Of a DNA stretch of 64,000 bases, positions 1 through 10,140 are shown piece by piece. Every line of letters starts with the position of its first letter. Position 1 is the first letter of the stretch. The position numbers and the translations under genes are program-made. Under the pieces are notes generated by a model. It saw nothing but the letters and a program-made list of their open reading frames with translations, was not told where the DNA came from and made no database searches. The stretch comes from Psychrobacter sp. UBA5136 (lineage in GTDB: Bacteria > Pseudomonadota > Gammaproteobacteria > Pseudomonadales > Moraxellaceae), in the NCBI RefSeq assembly GCF_002414005.1, contig NZ_DHYG01000003.1, positions 1-64,000 of the forward strand. The letters run 5' to 3'.

Positions 1-2
1 TT

Positions 3-47
3 CAAGTTGAGAGTGGGGTAAAAGAGAATACTGAGAAAAGATCATGA
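3..47 (+). CDS. C-terminal end of an upstream gene, possibly dxr (partial)
   Basis: Only the last 14 codons are in the window, reading in frame 3 and ending ...NTEKRS before a TGA. The stop overlaps the rseP start as ATGA, an arrangement typical of translationally coupled genes, which is why I prefer this frame to the one stopping at base 21. In related bacteria the gene before rseP is dxr or cdsA of isoprenoid or phospholipid synthesis. That identity is inferred from gene order only; the visible residues do not identify a family. Confidence 0.4.
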   Translation, partial: QVESGVKENTEKRS

Positions 48-1420
48 CGTTTTTATTAACGCTGCTTGCGGCCATATTTGTCTTAGGTCCGCTCATTGCC
101 TTGCATGAGTGGGGTCACTATATCGTGGCACGTCTCTGCGGCGTTAAAGTGCTCACGTATTCTATTGGCTTTGGCCCCAAGCTTTTTGGTTGGACGAGTA
201 AAAAAAGCGGCATTGATTATCGTATTTCGGCACTGCCGCTTGGTGGTTATGTCAAAATGCTCGATGAGCGTGAAGGCGAGGTAGCCGCAGACGAGCTGCA
301 TTTGGCGTTTAATCGTCAGCATCCGCTAAAGAAAATTGCGGTTGTTGCGGCAGGCCCTGTCATGAATTTTGTGATTGCTATTGTGCTATTTTGGGTATTA
401 TTTATGACCCCATCTGAGCAATTAGCAACGAAGATTGGTGAGGTTTTGCCAGATACCCCAGCAGCGATGGCGCAGCTACCTGTGGGTGATAAAATTGTCG
501 CTATTGACGGTCATGACGTACAAACGTGGGAAGGCATTAACTACCGCCTTGCTGGGCGTATGGGCGAAACCGATAATGTCAGTGTTACCTTGCAGTCAGA
601 TGCAGAAGCTAATGGCGCTATTAAGACCTACCAAGCACCGATTAAAGAGTTTATGCAAGGCGATGCGCAAGGCAAAGACGCGCTATCAAGCTTTGGTATG
701 CTACCGTGGCAGCCACAAATTGCGCCAATCGTTGGCGACTTGACCCCTGATGGCGCGGCCAGTCGTCAAGGCTTACAGGTTGGTGACCGCATTACTGCCA
801 TTAATGATAAAGAAATTAAAGACTGGATTAGCGCCACGCGAATCATTCGCGACAATCCTGAGACTTTGCTCAGTTTCACCGTGCTGCGTGACGGCAAACA
901 AGTTCAGTTATCTATTATGCCGCAAGGTAAAAAAGACAATTTAGGTAACGTTTATGGGCAAATTGGTGCTATGGTAGCAGAGTCTGAAATCGTGATCCCT
1001 GATGCTTACAAAACCATGGTCGTCTATGGTCCTGGCGAGTCGTTGGTGAAGTCGTTTGAAAAGACTGAGCAGTTGGCCGTTATGACGGTCAGTTCAATGG
1101 GTAAGATGCTCTCAGGCATGATAGGTTTGGAGAATTTATCAGGACCGATTACCATCGCTAAGGTCGCCAAACAAAGCTTTGATATTAGCTGGCAGATGGT
1201 ATTATCGACGGCGGCGTTGATTAGTTTGAGCCTTGCCGTATTGAATCTTTTGCCCATTCCTGTGTTAGATGGTGGCCATATTGTTTATTATCTGATTGAG
1301 CTGATACGCGGCAAACCACTCTCTGAAGGCGTACAAATGGTCGGCCTTAATATTGGTTTACTCTTGCTGGCAGGTTTCATGGTGTTAGCAATTGGTAATG
1401 ACATCAGTCGGCTGTTTTGA
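44..1420 (+). CDS. rseP: RseP, site-2 intramembrane zinc protease
   Basis: 458-residue inner-membrane metalloprotease that cleaves anti-sigma factor RseA and remnant signal peptides within the membrane. The zinc motif HEWGH lies at residues 21-25 in the first membrane segment, and the second motif LDGGH at about 408-412 near the C-terminus. Two PDZ domains occupy roughly residues 115-310, marked by PAAMAQLPVGDKIVAIDG and AASRQGLQVGDRITAIND. Length matches the family (about 450). The ATG overlaps the preceding stop codon, so it is probably read from the same transcript. It is followed after 257-263 bp (depending on the bamA start) by bamA, the usual partner in the envelope stress and outer-membrane assembly cluster. 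Confidence 0.96.
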   Translation: MTFLLTLLAAIFVLGPLIALHEWGHYIVARLCGVKVLTYSIGFGPKLFGWTSKKSGIDYRISALPLGGYVKMLDEREGEVAADELHLAFNRQHPLKKIAVVAAGPVMNFVIAIVLFWVLFMTPSEQLATKIGEVLPDTPAAMAQLPVGDKIVAIDGHDVQTWEGINYRLAGRMGETDNVSVTLQSDAEANGAIKTYQAPIKEFMQGDAQGKDALSSFGMLPWQPQIAPIVGDLTPDGAASRQGLQVGDRITAINDKEIKDWISATRIIRDNPETLLSFTVLRDGKQVQLSIMPQGKKDNLGNVYGQIGAMVAESEIVIPDAYKTMVVYGPGESLVKSFEKTEQLAVMTVSSMGKMLSGMIGLENLSGPITIAKVAKQSFDISWQMVLSTAALISLSLAVLNLLPIPVLDGGHIVYYLIELIRGKPLSEGVQMVGLNIGLLLLAGFMVLAIGNDISRLF

Positions 1421-1514
1421 CAAAGGATGTGACGATTTAGCAACTAAGGCACGACAGATTAATGGTTGTACGTTTCTTCATAGCAGATTGTTAAGGCATT
1501 ACGGCGTTTATTTT

Positions 1515-1547
1515 ATAGTACCGCTACTGTACTAATTTTATTTTTTA
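1515..1547 (+). terminator. Weak candidate terminator after rseP
   Basis: TAGTAC and GTACTA form a 6-bp stem around a 7-nt loop, followed by an ATTTTATTTTTT tract. The stem is short and AU-rich, so termination is doubtful. It may only attenuate read-through into bamA. Confidence 0.3.
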
Positions 1548-1683
1548 GTTTATTTTATGATGCGTTTTATATAAAGTGTCCTGAGTCCGCCATGAGCGCC
1601 TGCATAATTGCGCGCGAAATAGGCTGGACAAGATGTGCTTTTTAACTTAACTTAAGCAAGTTTTTTATTGACGGATAGTGTTT

Positions 1684-4110
1684 ATGCGTACGCCTTTATT
1701 TATGAGCGCGGCTGGGTTGCCGTTAGTTGTAGCGATGATGAGTATGCCGGTTCAGGCTGCAGAATTTGTGGTCACTGATATTGGTTTTAACGGTCTACAA
1801 CGCCTAACTCCTGATAGTCTCTATCCAGTGTTACCTATTACCGTAGGTGATACGGTCAATGATAGTCGCTTGGCCGCCAGTATTAAGGCGCTGTATGCGA
1901 CGGAAAACTTTGCCGATATCCAAAGTCGTGTCGAAGGTGGCAAGCTGCGCTTTGATGTCGTCGAGCGCCCTATCATCGCTGAAGTCAACTTTGAAGGCAA
2001 TAAGCTCATCCCAAAAGAAGGGCTTGAGCAGGGGCTTAGTAACGCAGGCTTATCAGTCGGCGATGTGCTTAAACAAGCGACATTGCAAGGGGTTGCTAAC
2101 GAGCTACAGCAGCAATACATCAGCCAAGGTTATTACAATAGTAATATTGAAGTCGATCAAACGCTGCTTGATGGCAACCGCGTCAAACTTGACGTGCGCT
2201 TTATCGAAGGTAAACCTGCCAAAGTGGTTGATATCAATATTATTGGTAATAAGCACTTTAGTGATAAAGAGATCAAAGACGTCTTTGCCGTCAAAGAGTC
2301 GTCGTGGACACGCCTGCTATCTAAGTCGGATCGCTATGCTAAAGAAAAACTGGCAGCCAGTTTAGAAAACTTAAAAGCGCTTTATCAAAATGATGGTTAT
2401 GTGCGTTTTTCTGTAGATAATGCAGTCCTTAATATCAGTGAAGATAAAAGCAGTGTGTTTATCGAAGTTAGCTTAAGCGAAGGCGAGCAATATCAGTTTG
2501 GCGAAGTCAACTTCTTAGGTAAGCCAACCTTTGATAACAGTGAGCTAAAAGAGCTGGTGACATTTGCGTCCAATGAAAAATACTCACAAGCCAAACTTGA
2601 TGCCACAACGGCCGCCCTTAAAAGCCGTTATGGTAATGAAGGCTATTATTTAGCCCAAATCAGACCAGTACCGCGTATCAATGATGAGACCAAAGTGGTC
2701 GACGTCGATTATTATATCGATCCTGCGCGTCCTATCTATGTGCGCCGTATCAACTTTACGGGTAACTTAAAAACCCAAGATGAAGTACTGCGCCGTGAAA
2801 TGCGTCAGTTAGAAGGCGCGCTTGCTTCTAACGACAAGATTCAGCTGTCACGCACGCGCTTGATGCGTACTGGCTTTTTTAAAGCCGTCAATGTCGATGT
2901 GAAGCCCGTGCCTAATCAGCCAGATCAAGTCGATGTCAATTATACGGTCGAAGAGCAGCCTTCTGGTAGCTCGACGATTGCGGCTGGTTACTCGCAAAGC
3001 GGCGGCGTCACTTTTCAGTTGGACTTGACCCAAAATAACTTTATGGGCACCGGTAACCGTGTGAAAGCAGCGCTATCACGTTCTGAAACGCGTGATTCTT
3101 ATAGCTTGGGTTATACCGATCCGTACTTTACCGAAAACGGCGTGTCGCAAGGTATCAGCGCATATTATCGTGAAACCAAATACGATGACAGAAACGTTAG
3201 TAACTATGTCACCGATGCTTATGGTGCCACGCTGAACTACAGCTATCCTGTTGATGAAACCAAACGCGTCAGTGCAGGCTTAAACGTTGATAAGACAACC
3301 GTACGCGGTGGTAGCCGTCTTGGTGTATCAAACGTGCAGCAAATTATTGATGGCGGTGGTTCATTCGAGAAATTTATTAATGATGATAATGAATTCTCGG
3401 GTCGTACTGGTTTTAAAAATGACTATCAAACCTATAATTTACTACTAGGCTGGGATTACAGCACCCTAGATCGGCCCGTATTTCCAAATAAAGGCATGAG
3501 CCATACCATCGATGCAACGATTGGTCTTGGTGACGAAAGTTATCAAAAGCTTATTTATCGCGGTAACATTTATTATCCTATCTATAAAGACTGGATAGCT
3601 CGCGGTTATACTAAGCTTGGCTATGGTAATGATTTGCCGTTTTATGAAAACTTCTATGCCGGTGGTTATGGCTCAGTGCGTGGTTATGAAGCATCAACGC
3701 TAGGACCTAAATCGCAAAGCTACTATGATGCTGTGAGCGACCAACCGGGCACATTAAAACCAGAAGAGATCGGCGGTAATGCGCTAGTCACTTTTGGTAC
3801 CGAACTGATTTTACCGATGCCGTTTAAAGGCGATTGGGCAGACCAAGTACGTCCAGTACTATTTGCCGAAGGTGGTCAGGTGTTTGATACCACAGATAAA
3901 GAAGATCGTACTTTTATTGATCCAGTTAAAGGTAACGATACTGGTGTTCCACTACTAACTCAAGACAATAAATTCCGCTTTAGTGCGGGCTTAGGTGTCA
4001 CTTGGTATACGCCAATTGGCCCGATTTCACTCAGTTATGCGGTGCCTATCGGTGACAAAGAAGGCGATGAGACCGAAAAAGTTCAGTTCCAAATTGGTAA
4101 CACTTTTTAG
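1684..4110 (+). CDS. bamA: BamA, outer-membrane beta-barrel assembly protein
   Basis: Central pore-like subunit of the BAM complex that folds and inserts outer-membrane proteins. The start is taken at ATG 1684 (MRTPLF); an in-frame GTG at 1678 is possible and would add two residues. A signal peptide ends near ...MPVQA-AEF. Five POTRA repeats follow (roughly residues 23-420), then a 16-strand Omp85 barrel. The conserved VRGY motif of extracellular loop 6 is near residue 664, and the protein ends in an aromatic residue (IGNTF), as outer-membrane barrels do. Length 808 is typical. It lies between rseP and lpxD; the chaperone gene skp normally found next to it is missing here. Confidence 0.97.
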   Translation: MRTPLFMSAAGLPLVVAMMSMPVQAAEFVVTDIGFNGLQRLTPDSLYPVLPITVGDTVNDSRLAASIKALYATENFADIQSRVEGGKLRFDVVERPIIAEVNFEGNKLIPKEGLEQGLSNAGLSVGDVLKQATLQGVANELQQQYISQGYYNSNIEVDQTLLDGNRVKLDVRFIEGKPAKVVDINIIGNKHFSDKEIKDVFAVKESSWTRLLSKSDRYAKEKLAASLENLKALYQNDGYVRFSVDNAVLNISEDKSSVFIEVSLSEGEQYQFGEVNFLGKPTFDNSELKELVTFASNEKYSQAKLDATTAALKSRYGNEGYYLAQIRPVPRINDETKVVDVDYYIDPARPIYVRRINFTGNLKTQDEVLRREMRQLEGALASNDKIQLSRTRLMRTGFFKAVNVDVKPVPNQPDQVDVNYTVEEQPSGSSTIAAGYSQSGGVTFQLDLTQNNFMGTGNRVKAALSRSETRDSYSLGYTDPYFTENGVSQGISAYYRETKYDDRNVSNYVTDAYGATLNYSYPVDETKRVSAGLNVDKTTVRGGSRLGVSNVQQIIDGGGSFEKFINDDNEFSGRTGFKNDYQTYNLLLGWDYSTLDRPVFPNKGMSHTIDATIGLGDESYQKLIYRGNIYYPIYKDWIARGYTKLGYGNDLPFYENFYAGGYGSVRGYEASTLGPKSQSYYDAVSDQPGTLKPEEIGGNALVTFGTELILPMPFKGDWADQVRPVLFAEGGQVFDTTDKEDRTFIDPVKGNDTGVPLLTQDNKFRFSAGLGVTWYTPIGPISLSYAVPIGDKEGDETEKVQFQIGNTF

Positions 4111-4270
4111 TCTCATAAAGCCCTGTAGAGCGGTTTAATGGCTTTTGTTCGCGCAAATAACTATTAACCAGCAATTAAAATTTAGTAGGTCGTCAAGATG
4201 ACATCTCAACTTGGCGACTCTCTTATTCATACCAAGAGCAACTATACTAGCAATTATACTAATAGAAACT

Positions 4271-5287
4271 ATGACAACGATTGAGCAACTTATCACTCGG
4301 ATTGAGCAGCGTCAGCCTGTTCTTAATAAGGACGACCTTAGCGCTGAGCAATTGTGTCTAAAATTAGACGGTATTGGTAATTTAACAACCGCCAATTCGC
4401 AGCAGTTAAGTTTTTTAGCCAATCCGCATTATATTTCTAGTCTAGCAAGTAGTCAGGCTGGGGCAGTGCTGATCACGGCAGAGCATCAAGACAAGGTTGC
4501 ACAGAACACGGTTGCCCTAGTCGTTGCTGCGCCTTATTTGGCTTATGCCAGTGCCAGTCAGCTTTTTGCCTGCAAATCGGTGGTGAGCGGTATTCATCCA
4601 AGCGCTGTCGTGGCAGAAAGCGCGGTTATTGGCAATGAAGTCACTATTGGGCCTTTCTGTGTCATTGGTGAAGAGGTGCAAATTGGTGACCGCAGTGAGC
4701 TTGATGCTCATGTGGTCATCGAGGCAAACACCACCATTGGTAGTGATTGTGTGCTCAAATCCCAAGTGGTGATAGGGCATGACTGTGTACTTGGTAACCA
4801 TGTTAGATTGCACGCTGGCGTCAGTGTAGGGGCAGAAGGTTTTGGTTTTGCGCCCACAAGCAACCCTAGCGTTACGGGCTGGGAGCGTATTGCTCAGCTA
4901 GGACGCGTGGTGATAGGTAATCATGTACGAATTGGTAGCCAAACCTGTGTTGATCGCGGCGCACTCGATGATACGGTGATTGGTAATCATGTTATCATTG
5001 ACAACCTCGTACAAGTTGCTCATAACGTTCGTATCGGCGATGGTACGGCCATTGCGGCGCAAACCGGCATCGCGGGTAGCACCAGTATTGGTAAGCGCTG
5101 TATTATCGGCGGCGCTGTTGGTATTACCGGTCATATTGACATTGCTGATGATGTGACCTTATCTGGTATGTCTATGGTGACCAAATCCATCACCAAGGCT
5201 GGCTCATACTCTTCTGGAACGGTAGCCATGCCAACGGCCAATTGGCGCCGTGCAGCGGTACGTTTTCGCCAGCTTGGACGTGACTAG
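4271..5287 (+). CDS. lpxD: LpxD, UDP-3-O-acylglucosamine N-acyltransferase
   Basis: Third step of lipid A synthesis: transfers a 3-hydroxyacyl chain from ACP to the 2-amino group of UDP-3-O-acylglucosamine in the cytoplasm. The start is taken at ATG 4271 (MTTIEQL), giving 338 residues. An upstream TTG at 4211 would add a hydrophobic tail not expected for this soluble enzyme. An N-terminal uridine-binding domain is followed by a left-handed beta-helix of hexapeptide repeats (IGNEVTIGP, IGDRSEL and so on, about residues 100-300). The likely catalytic His is in VAHNVRIG near residue 249. It is 160 bp after bamA and is followed by fabZ and lpxA, the standard lipid A order. Confidence 0.96.
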   Translation: MTTIEQLITRIEQRQPVLNKDDLSAEQLCLKLDGIGNLTTANSQQLSFLANPHYISSLASSQAGAVLITAEHQDKVAQNTVALVVAAPYLAYASASQLFACKSVVSGIHPSAVVAESAVIGNEVTIGPFCVIGEEVQIGDRSELDAHVVIEANTTIGSDCVLKSQVVIGHDCVLGNHVRLHAGVSVGAEGFGFAPTSNPSVTGWERIAQLGRVVIGNHVRIGSQTCVDRGALDDTVIGNHVIIDNLVQVAHNVRIGDGTAIAAQTGIAGSTSIGKRCIIGGAVGITGHIDIADDVTLSGMSMVTKSITKAGSYSSGTVAMPTANWRRAAVRFRQLGRD

Positions 5288-5385
5288 GACAGCGTGACTA
5301 TTCTATTACGGCTCGAGACCCTAAAATTAATAAATGACAATGAGTGCTTAGCGCTACGATAAGTATTTACAGAATTTTAAAACAC

Positions 5386-5427
5386 AGCAATGCTTAAAAT
5401 TAAAGCAACGCTTAGAATATAGCAAGG
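5386..5427 (+). repeat. Imperfect 17-18 bp tandem repeat upstream of fabZ
   Basis: Two units, AGCAATGCTTAAAATTAA (5386-5403) and AGCAACGCTTAGAATAT (5404-5420), run into a third start AGCAAGG, which provides the fabZ ribosome binding site. Confidence 0.65.
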
Positions 5428-5437
5428 AAGCGCCATT

Positions 5438-5947
5438 ATGAGCACGACTGATATTGATAGACCGAGTGATGAAGACATCAAAAGCTTAGCAGAGCAAGGC
5501 TTAACACTCCCATTAACCTATCATACCTTAAAGCATTATCTGCCGCATCGTTATCCATTTTTGCTGGTCGATAAAGTGATATCTTGCACGCCTGGCGAAT
5601 GTATTACCGCTATTAAAAATGTGACCATTAATGAAGAATTTTTTAATGGCCATTTTCCTGATCAGCCGATTATGCCAGGGGTGTTGATGGTTGAATCAAT
5701 GGCGCAGGTGTCAGGTGTGCTTGGTTTTATTAGTGCCGGATTGACAGCAGAAGACGGTTATCTGTATCTGTTTGCAGGGGTGGATAAAGTACGTTTTAAG
5801 CGCCGCGTTATCCCAGGTGATCAGCTGATTATTCGCGCCAAAACCGTACTACAAAAGCAGGGCATTTATAAGTTTGATTGTACCGTCCATGTAGAAGACG
5901 AGCTTGCTGCGAGTGCGCAGATTATGATTGCCCGTCAGGGACAATAA
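5438..5947 (+). CDS. fabZ: FabZ, 3-hydroxyacyl-ACP dehydratase
   Basis: Dehydrates 3-hydroxyacyl-ACP to trans-2-enoyl-ACP in fatty acid elongation, and so competes with LpxA/LpxD for 3-hydroxyacyl-ACP. Hot-dog fold motifs are clear: HRYPFLLVDKV near residues 36-46, then NGHFPDQPIMPGVLMVESMAQ split across the catalytic His (near 71) and Glu (near 85). At 169 residues it carries an N-terminal extension of about 20 residues compared with the 151-residue E. coli enzyme. The start ATG 5438 is preceded by AGCAAGGAAG. Placement between lpxD and lpxA is the classic arrangement. Confidence 0.96.
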   Translation: MSTTDIDRPSDEDIKSLAEQGLTLPLTYHTLKHYLPHRYPFLLVDKVISCTPGECITAIKNVTINEEFFNGHFPDQPIMPGVLMVESMAQVSGVLGFISAGLTAEDGYLYLFAGVDKVRFKRRVIPGDQLIIRAKTVLQKQGIYKFDCTVHVEDELAASAQIMIARQGQ

Positions 5948-5993
5948 AAGTCAGTGATTGTTATTGTCGTCAATAAAATTGATGAAAATCATG

Positions 5994-6081
5994 GCTGCAT
6001 TTTAAGCAAAGCTGTACTTTTAAACATAGTGGTACTTTTAAACAAAGTTATTTTTTTAAAACAGTTGTACTTCTAAACAGA
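5994..6081 (+). repeat. Five-unit imperfect tandem repeat between fabZ and lpxA
   Basis: Units begin at 5994, 6011, 6029, 6047 and 6064, each 17-18 bp. The core is close to GTACTTTTAAACA with substitutions; the clearest are 6011-6028, 6029-6046 and 6064-6081. There are no unique spacers between units, so it is not a CRISPR. It fills most of the fabZ-lpxA gap. Confidence 0.75.
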
Positions 6082-6166
6082 GCGGATATTAGGGTGATTG
6101 TTAACGCTAAACGGTCTGTATTTGTTTTACCATTTACTCGCATCAGATAATACAAAGGCCCACATT

Positions 6167-6946
6167 ATGAGTCAGATCCATCCAACAGCACTCATCTCAC
6201 CGTCCGCTAAGATAGATGAGACTGCCATCATTGGTCCTTATTGTATTGTCGGTGATGAAGTTTCCATCGGCGCCCATACAGTGTTGCATCGACATGTGGT
6301 CGTAGCGAGACTTACGCGCATTGGGGAGTACAATCAGTTTTATCAGTTTGCCAGCATCGGTGAAGACCCGCAGGATTTAAAATACGCTGGTGAGCGCACT
6401 TGGCTTGAGATTGGTGATCACAATACCATTCGCGAGGCGTGCAGTTTGCATCGTGGCACCGCACAAGACAGTGAGCTGACCAAGATTGGTAGCCACAATT
6501 TATTAATGGTCAATACCCACGTGGCTCATGATTGCTTAATCGGTGACCATAATGTACTGGCTAACAATGTCGGTGTGGCAGGACATGTGTCCATCGGTAA
6601 TCATACAATTATCGGCGGCAACTCAGGTATTCATCAGTTTTGTACGGTTGATGATTACAGCTTGATTGGCGGTGCTAGTCTGATTTTAAAGGACGTGGCT
6701 GCTTTTACTATGGTTTCTGGTAATCCTGCTAAAGCCCATGGTTTAAATGTCGAGGGCATGCGCCGTAAAAATTGGTCAAAAGAGACGATTGATGTACTGC
6801 GCCAAGCGTACCGTGTTATCTATCGATCAGGGCTGACGACGGTTCAAGCGCTTGAGATTTTAAAAGAAGAGCTGTTACCAAAAGAGCCAAAGATTGCTTT
6901 ATTGATAGATTCGCTACAAAAAAGCCGTCGCGGCGTGGTACGATAA
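6167..6946 (+). CDS. lpxA: LpxA, UDP-N-acetylglucosamine O-acyltransferase
   Basis: First step of lipid A synthesis: O-acylation of UDP-GlcNAc with a 3-hydroxyacyl-ACP. The start is set at ATG 6167 (MSQIHPTALI), giving 259 residues against 262 in E. coli. An upstream in-frame start at 6098 would add an unconserved 23-residue tail. The beta-helix repeats run from IHPTALISPSAKID to about residue 190, with the catalytic His in VNTHVAHDC. A C-terminal helical domain (MRRKNWSKETI onwards) completes the trimeric enzyme. lpxB does not follow; a terminator and an unrelated transporter do. Confidence 0.96.
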   Translation: MSQIHPTALISPSAKIDETAIIGPYCIVGDEVSIGAHTVLHRHVVVARLTRIGEYNQFYQFASIGEDPQDLKYAGERTWLEIGDHNTIREACSLHRGTAQDSELTKIGSHNLLMVNTHVAHDCLIGDHNVLANNVGVAGHVSIGNHTIIGGNSGIHQFCTVDDYSLIGGASLILKDVAAFTMVSGNPAKAHGLNVEGMRRKNWSKETIDVLRQAYRVIYRSGLTTVQALEILKEELLPKEPKIALLIDSLQKSRRGVVR

Positions 6947-7027
6947 ATATTGTTTTACTGACAATAAAAATAGTTTAAAGCCTTACGCTTAACAAGCAAA
7001 CATTTATAAATTATTGCTAAAAATATA

Positions 7028-7058
7028 AAAAGCCATAACTATTAGTTATGGCTTTTTA
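7028..7058 (+). terminator. Intrinsic terminator after lpxA
   Basis: AAAAAGCCATAAC pairs with GTTATGGCTTTTT around a short TATTA loop. It closes the bamA-lpxA gene cluster and is symmetrical enough to act in both directions. Confidence 0.85.
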
Positions 7059-7154
7059 TATTTATGACTACTTGACTTTTTTGGTTGCTTAGCAGAAACT
7101 GAGCGTTTACGATATTGTAAACAATTCTTTCATAATGTTGCTAGGCGCGTCACA

Positions 7155-7197
7155 TTGACACGTTGATTAAATAGCGCGCTACAATAAAGCGCTATTT
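7155..7197 (+). promoter_or_regulatory. Promoter with overlapping inverted repeat upstream of the SNF transporter
   Basis: A TTGACA hexamer (7155-7160) and a TACAAT -10 (7180-7185) are separated by 19 bp. Perfect 9-bp arms AAATAGCGC (7169-7177) and GCGCTATTT (7189-7197) flank the -10, as expected for a repressor operator. The regulator is unknown. Confidence 0.55.
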
Positions 7198-7251
7198 AGG
7201 ATAATCAAGGAAGGTTATCAGCAGCATTCATTGAAGCACGAGGAAGGCAAA

Positions 7252-8604
7252 ATGGCTATTAATAAACAAGAACACGCTCAGTGGAGCTCAAGTTTTGGCT
7301 TCGTACTGGCGGCAGTGGGGTCGGCAGTTGGTTTAGGAAATATCTGGAAGTTTCCTTACATGGTTGGGGAGAGCGGTGGTTCCGCTTTTGTTATCGCCTA
7401 TTTATTTTGTCTTGCTCTGATTGGTTTTCCAATTTTAGTTGCAGAGTGGTTGATTGGTCGCCGCGGACAAAAAAACCCTATCAATACTTATTCTGATGTT
7501 GCCGCAAGCGAAGGCAAGTCCCGTAGTTGGAGTATCGTAGGTGCCACGGGTATTCTGGGCGGTTTTTTGATTCTATCGTTTTATAGCGTCATCGGTGGCT
7601 GGGCCCTTAACTACATCACCAAAGTTGGCTCAGGAAGCTTTGCTGGTCAAGACAGTGATTCTGTAGCGGCTACCTTTGATGCGATGCTAGCGTCAGCGGG
7701 TACGTTGACGATCTGGCATACTGTTTTTATGGTCATCACCGCTGTAATCGTTGGTGTGGGCGTGACTAAAGGTATTGAAAATGCGGCCAAGATTTTAATG
7801 CCGTTACTAGGGGTGATTTTATTTGTTATCGTTGGCTACAACGTCATGAATGGTGGTTTTGGCGAAGCGGTCAATTATCTGTTTGCTCCAGACCTTAGTA
7901 AACTAAACGGCGATGTGATGCTAGCAGCTCTTGGGCATGCTTTCTTTACGCTATCTATCGGTATGGGCATTATGGTGGCTTATGGCTCTTACTTGGGCCG
8001 TGACGTTAATTTGTTAAGCACGGCGCGTACGGTTGTCATTTTGGATACCGTTATCGCTTTGGCTGCTGGTCTAGCAATTTTCCCAATTATCTTTAGCAAC
8101 GGTCTTGATCCTGCTTCAGGACCTGGTCTTATCTTTGTCAGTCTGCCAATCGCTTTTGGTAGCATGGGCGCGGGCGCCATTATTGGTACTTTGTTTTTCT
8201 TATTGATTACCTTTGCCGCCGTGACGTCATCAATCTCGCTGCTTGAGCCAACGGTTGAGCTTTTAGAAGAGCGTACGCCGATGAGCCGTACCGTATCGAC
8301 CATCGTGGCTAGTATCGCTGTTTGGCTATTAGGTATTGCCGCCTTGTTATCATTTAATCTATGGAGCGACTTTACCATCATGGGCAATGGTATCTTTGAC
8401 GCCCTAGACAAGGTTACCAGTAAATTTATGCTACCTTTAACAGGCCTTGCCGCGATTATTTTTGTCGGTTGGCAAATGGATCAGCGTAGCATCCAGCAAG
8501 AGCTTGGATTGTCGAATTTCACGTGGCAATTATGGCAAATCATTGCTAAATTTGTTGCGCCAATCGCTGTACTTATCGTTTTCGTGACCTCTTTGATGAA
8601 CTAA
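7252..8604 (+). CDS. Sodium-dependent transporter of the SNF (NSS) family
   Basis: 450-residue inner-membrane symporter with 11-12 hydrophobic segments. The signature of the unwound first helix that binds sodium and substrate, GSAVGLGNIWKFPYM, is near the N-terminus. Members move amino acids or related amines; the substrate cannot be told from sequence. The start is ATG 7252 (MAINKQEH) behind GAGGAAGGC, rather than the TTG at 7231. It stands alone between terminators, with its own promoter carrying a palindromic candidate operator, so it is probably an independently regulated single-gene unit. Confidence 0.9.
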   Translation: MAINKQEHAQWSSSFGFVLAAVGSAVGLGNIWKFPYMVGESGGSAFVIAYLFCLALIGFPILVAEWLIGRRGQKNPINTYSDVAASEGKSRSWSIVGATGILGGFLILSFYSVIGGWALNYITKVGSGSFAGQDSDSVAATFDAMLASAGTLTIWHTVFMVITAVIVGVGVTKGIENAAKILMPLLGVILFVIVGYNVMNGGFGEAVNYLFAPDLSKLNGDVMLAALGHAFFTLSIGMGIMVAYGSYLGRDVNLLSTARTVVILDTVIALAAGLAIFPIIFSNGLDPASGPGLIFVSLPIAFGSMGAGAIIGTLFFLLITFAAVTSSISLLEPTVELLEERTPMSRTVSTIVASIAVWLLGIAALLSFNLWSDFTIMGNGIFDALDKVTSKFMLPLTGLAAIIFVGWQMDQRSIQQELGLSNFTWQLWQIIAKFVAPIAVLIVFVTSLMN

Positions 8605-8700
8605 ATTGACTTCATCAATACTATCAGCTGTGTTCTTAAAGTATGAGCATAGCCTAGATAGTAAAAATGACCCATTAATACATCCCATTAATAAAATATA

Positions 8701-8735
8701 AAAAAGGGCTTAAGAAATATCTTAAGCCCTTTTTG
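8701..8735. terminator. Bidirectional terminator between the SNF transporter and tgt
   Basis: AAAAAGGGCTTAAG and CTTAAGCCCTTTTT form a 14-bp stem with a 6-nt loop. A-rich and T-rich flanks allow use by the converging + and - transcripts. Confidence 0.88.
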
Positions 8736-8792
8736 CCTCTTAACCAACTTAATTTAAAGACTGTGATACAGATCAAACAATCTTAGAAACGC

Positions 8793-9977
<1,185 letters not shown>

Positions 9978-10084
9978 CTAATTATAGCATTGTTAAGCGT
10001 TTTTTTGGACAGCGAAATTTAAGCGGCGAATAATTTGTATAGATAGAAAAGCCAGCCATAAAAATGGTCTAATGACCAATAAAA

Positions 10085-10112
10085 AAAAGACAGCAAGCGC
10101 TGTCTTCTTTTA
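10085..10112 (-). terminator. Intrinsic terminator downstream of asd
   Basis: AAGACAGC and GCTGTCTT pair around AAGC, with A-rich sequence on the left (a T tract on the minus strand). It ends asd transcription before tgt. Confidence 0.8.
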
Positions 10113-10140
10113 ATTTAAGATTAAACCGATGAGAATGAAT

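Noticed and set aside
1847..2365. 172-codon open frame on + inside bamA
   Set aside because: Out-of-frame shadow of the POTRA region of bamA.
4117..4146. Hairpin after bamA as a terminator
   Set aside because: Only six pairs with an 18-nt loop and a short T run; lpxD is likely read through.
5994..6081. Repeat array resembling a CRISPR
   Set aside because: Units are contiguous and imperfect with no unique spacers, and no cas genes are near.
7989..8411. 140-codon open frame on - inside the SNF transporter gene
   Set aside because: Antisense shadow of a well-conserved membrane protein; no ribosome binding site or family match.
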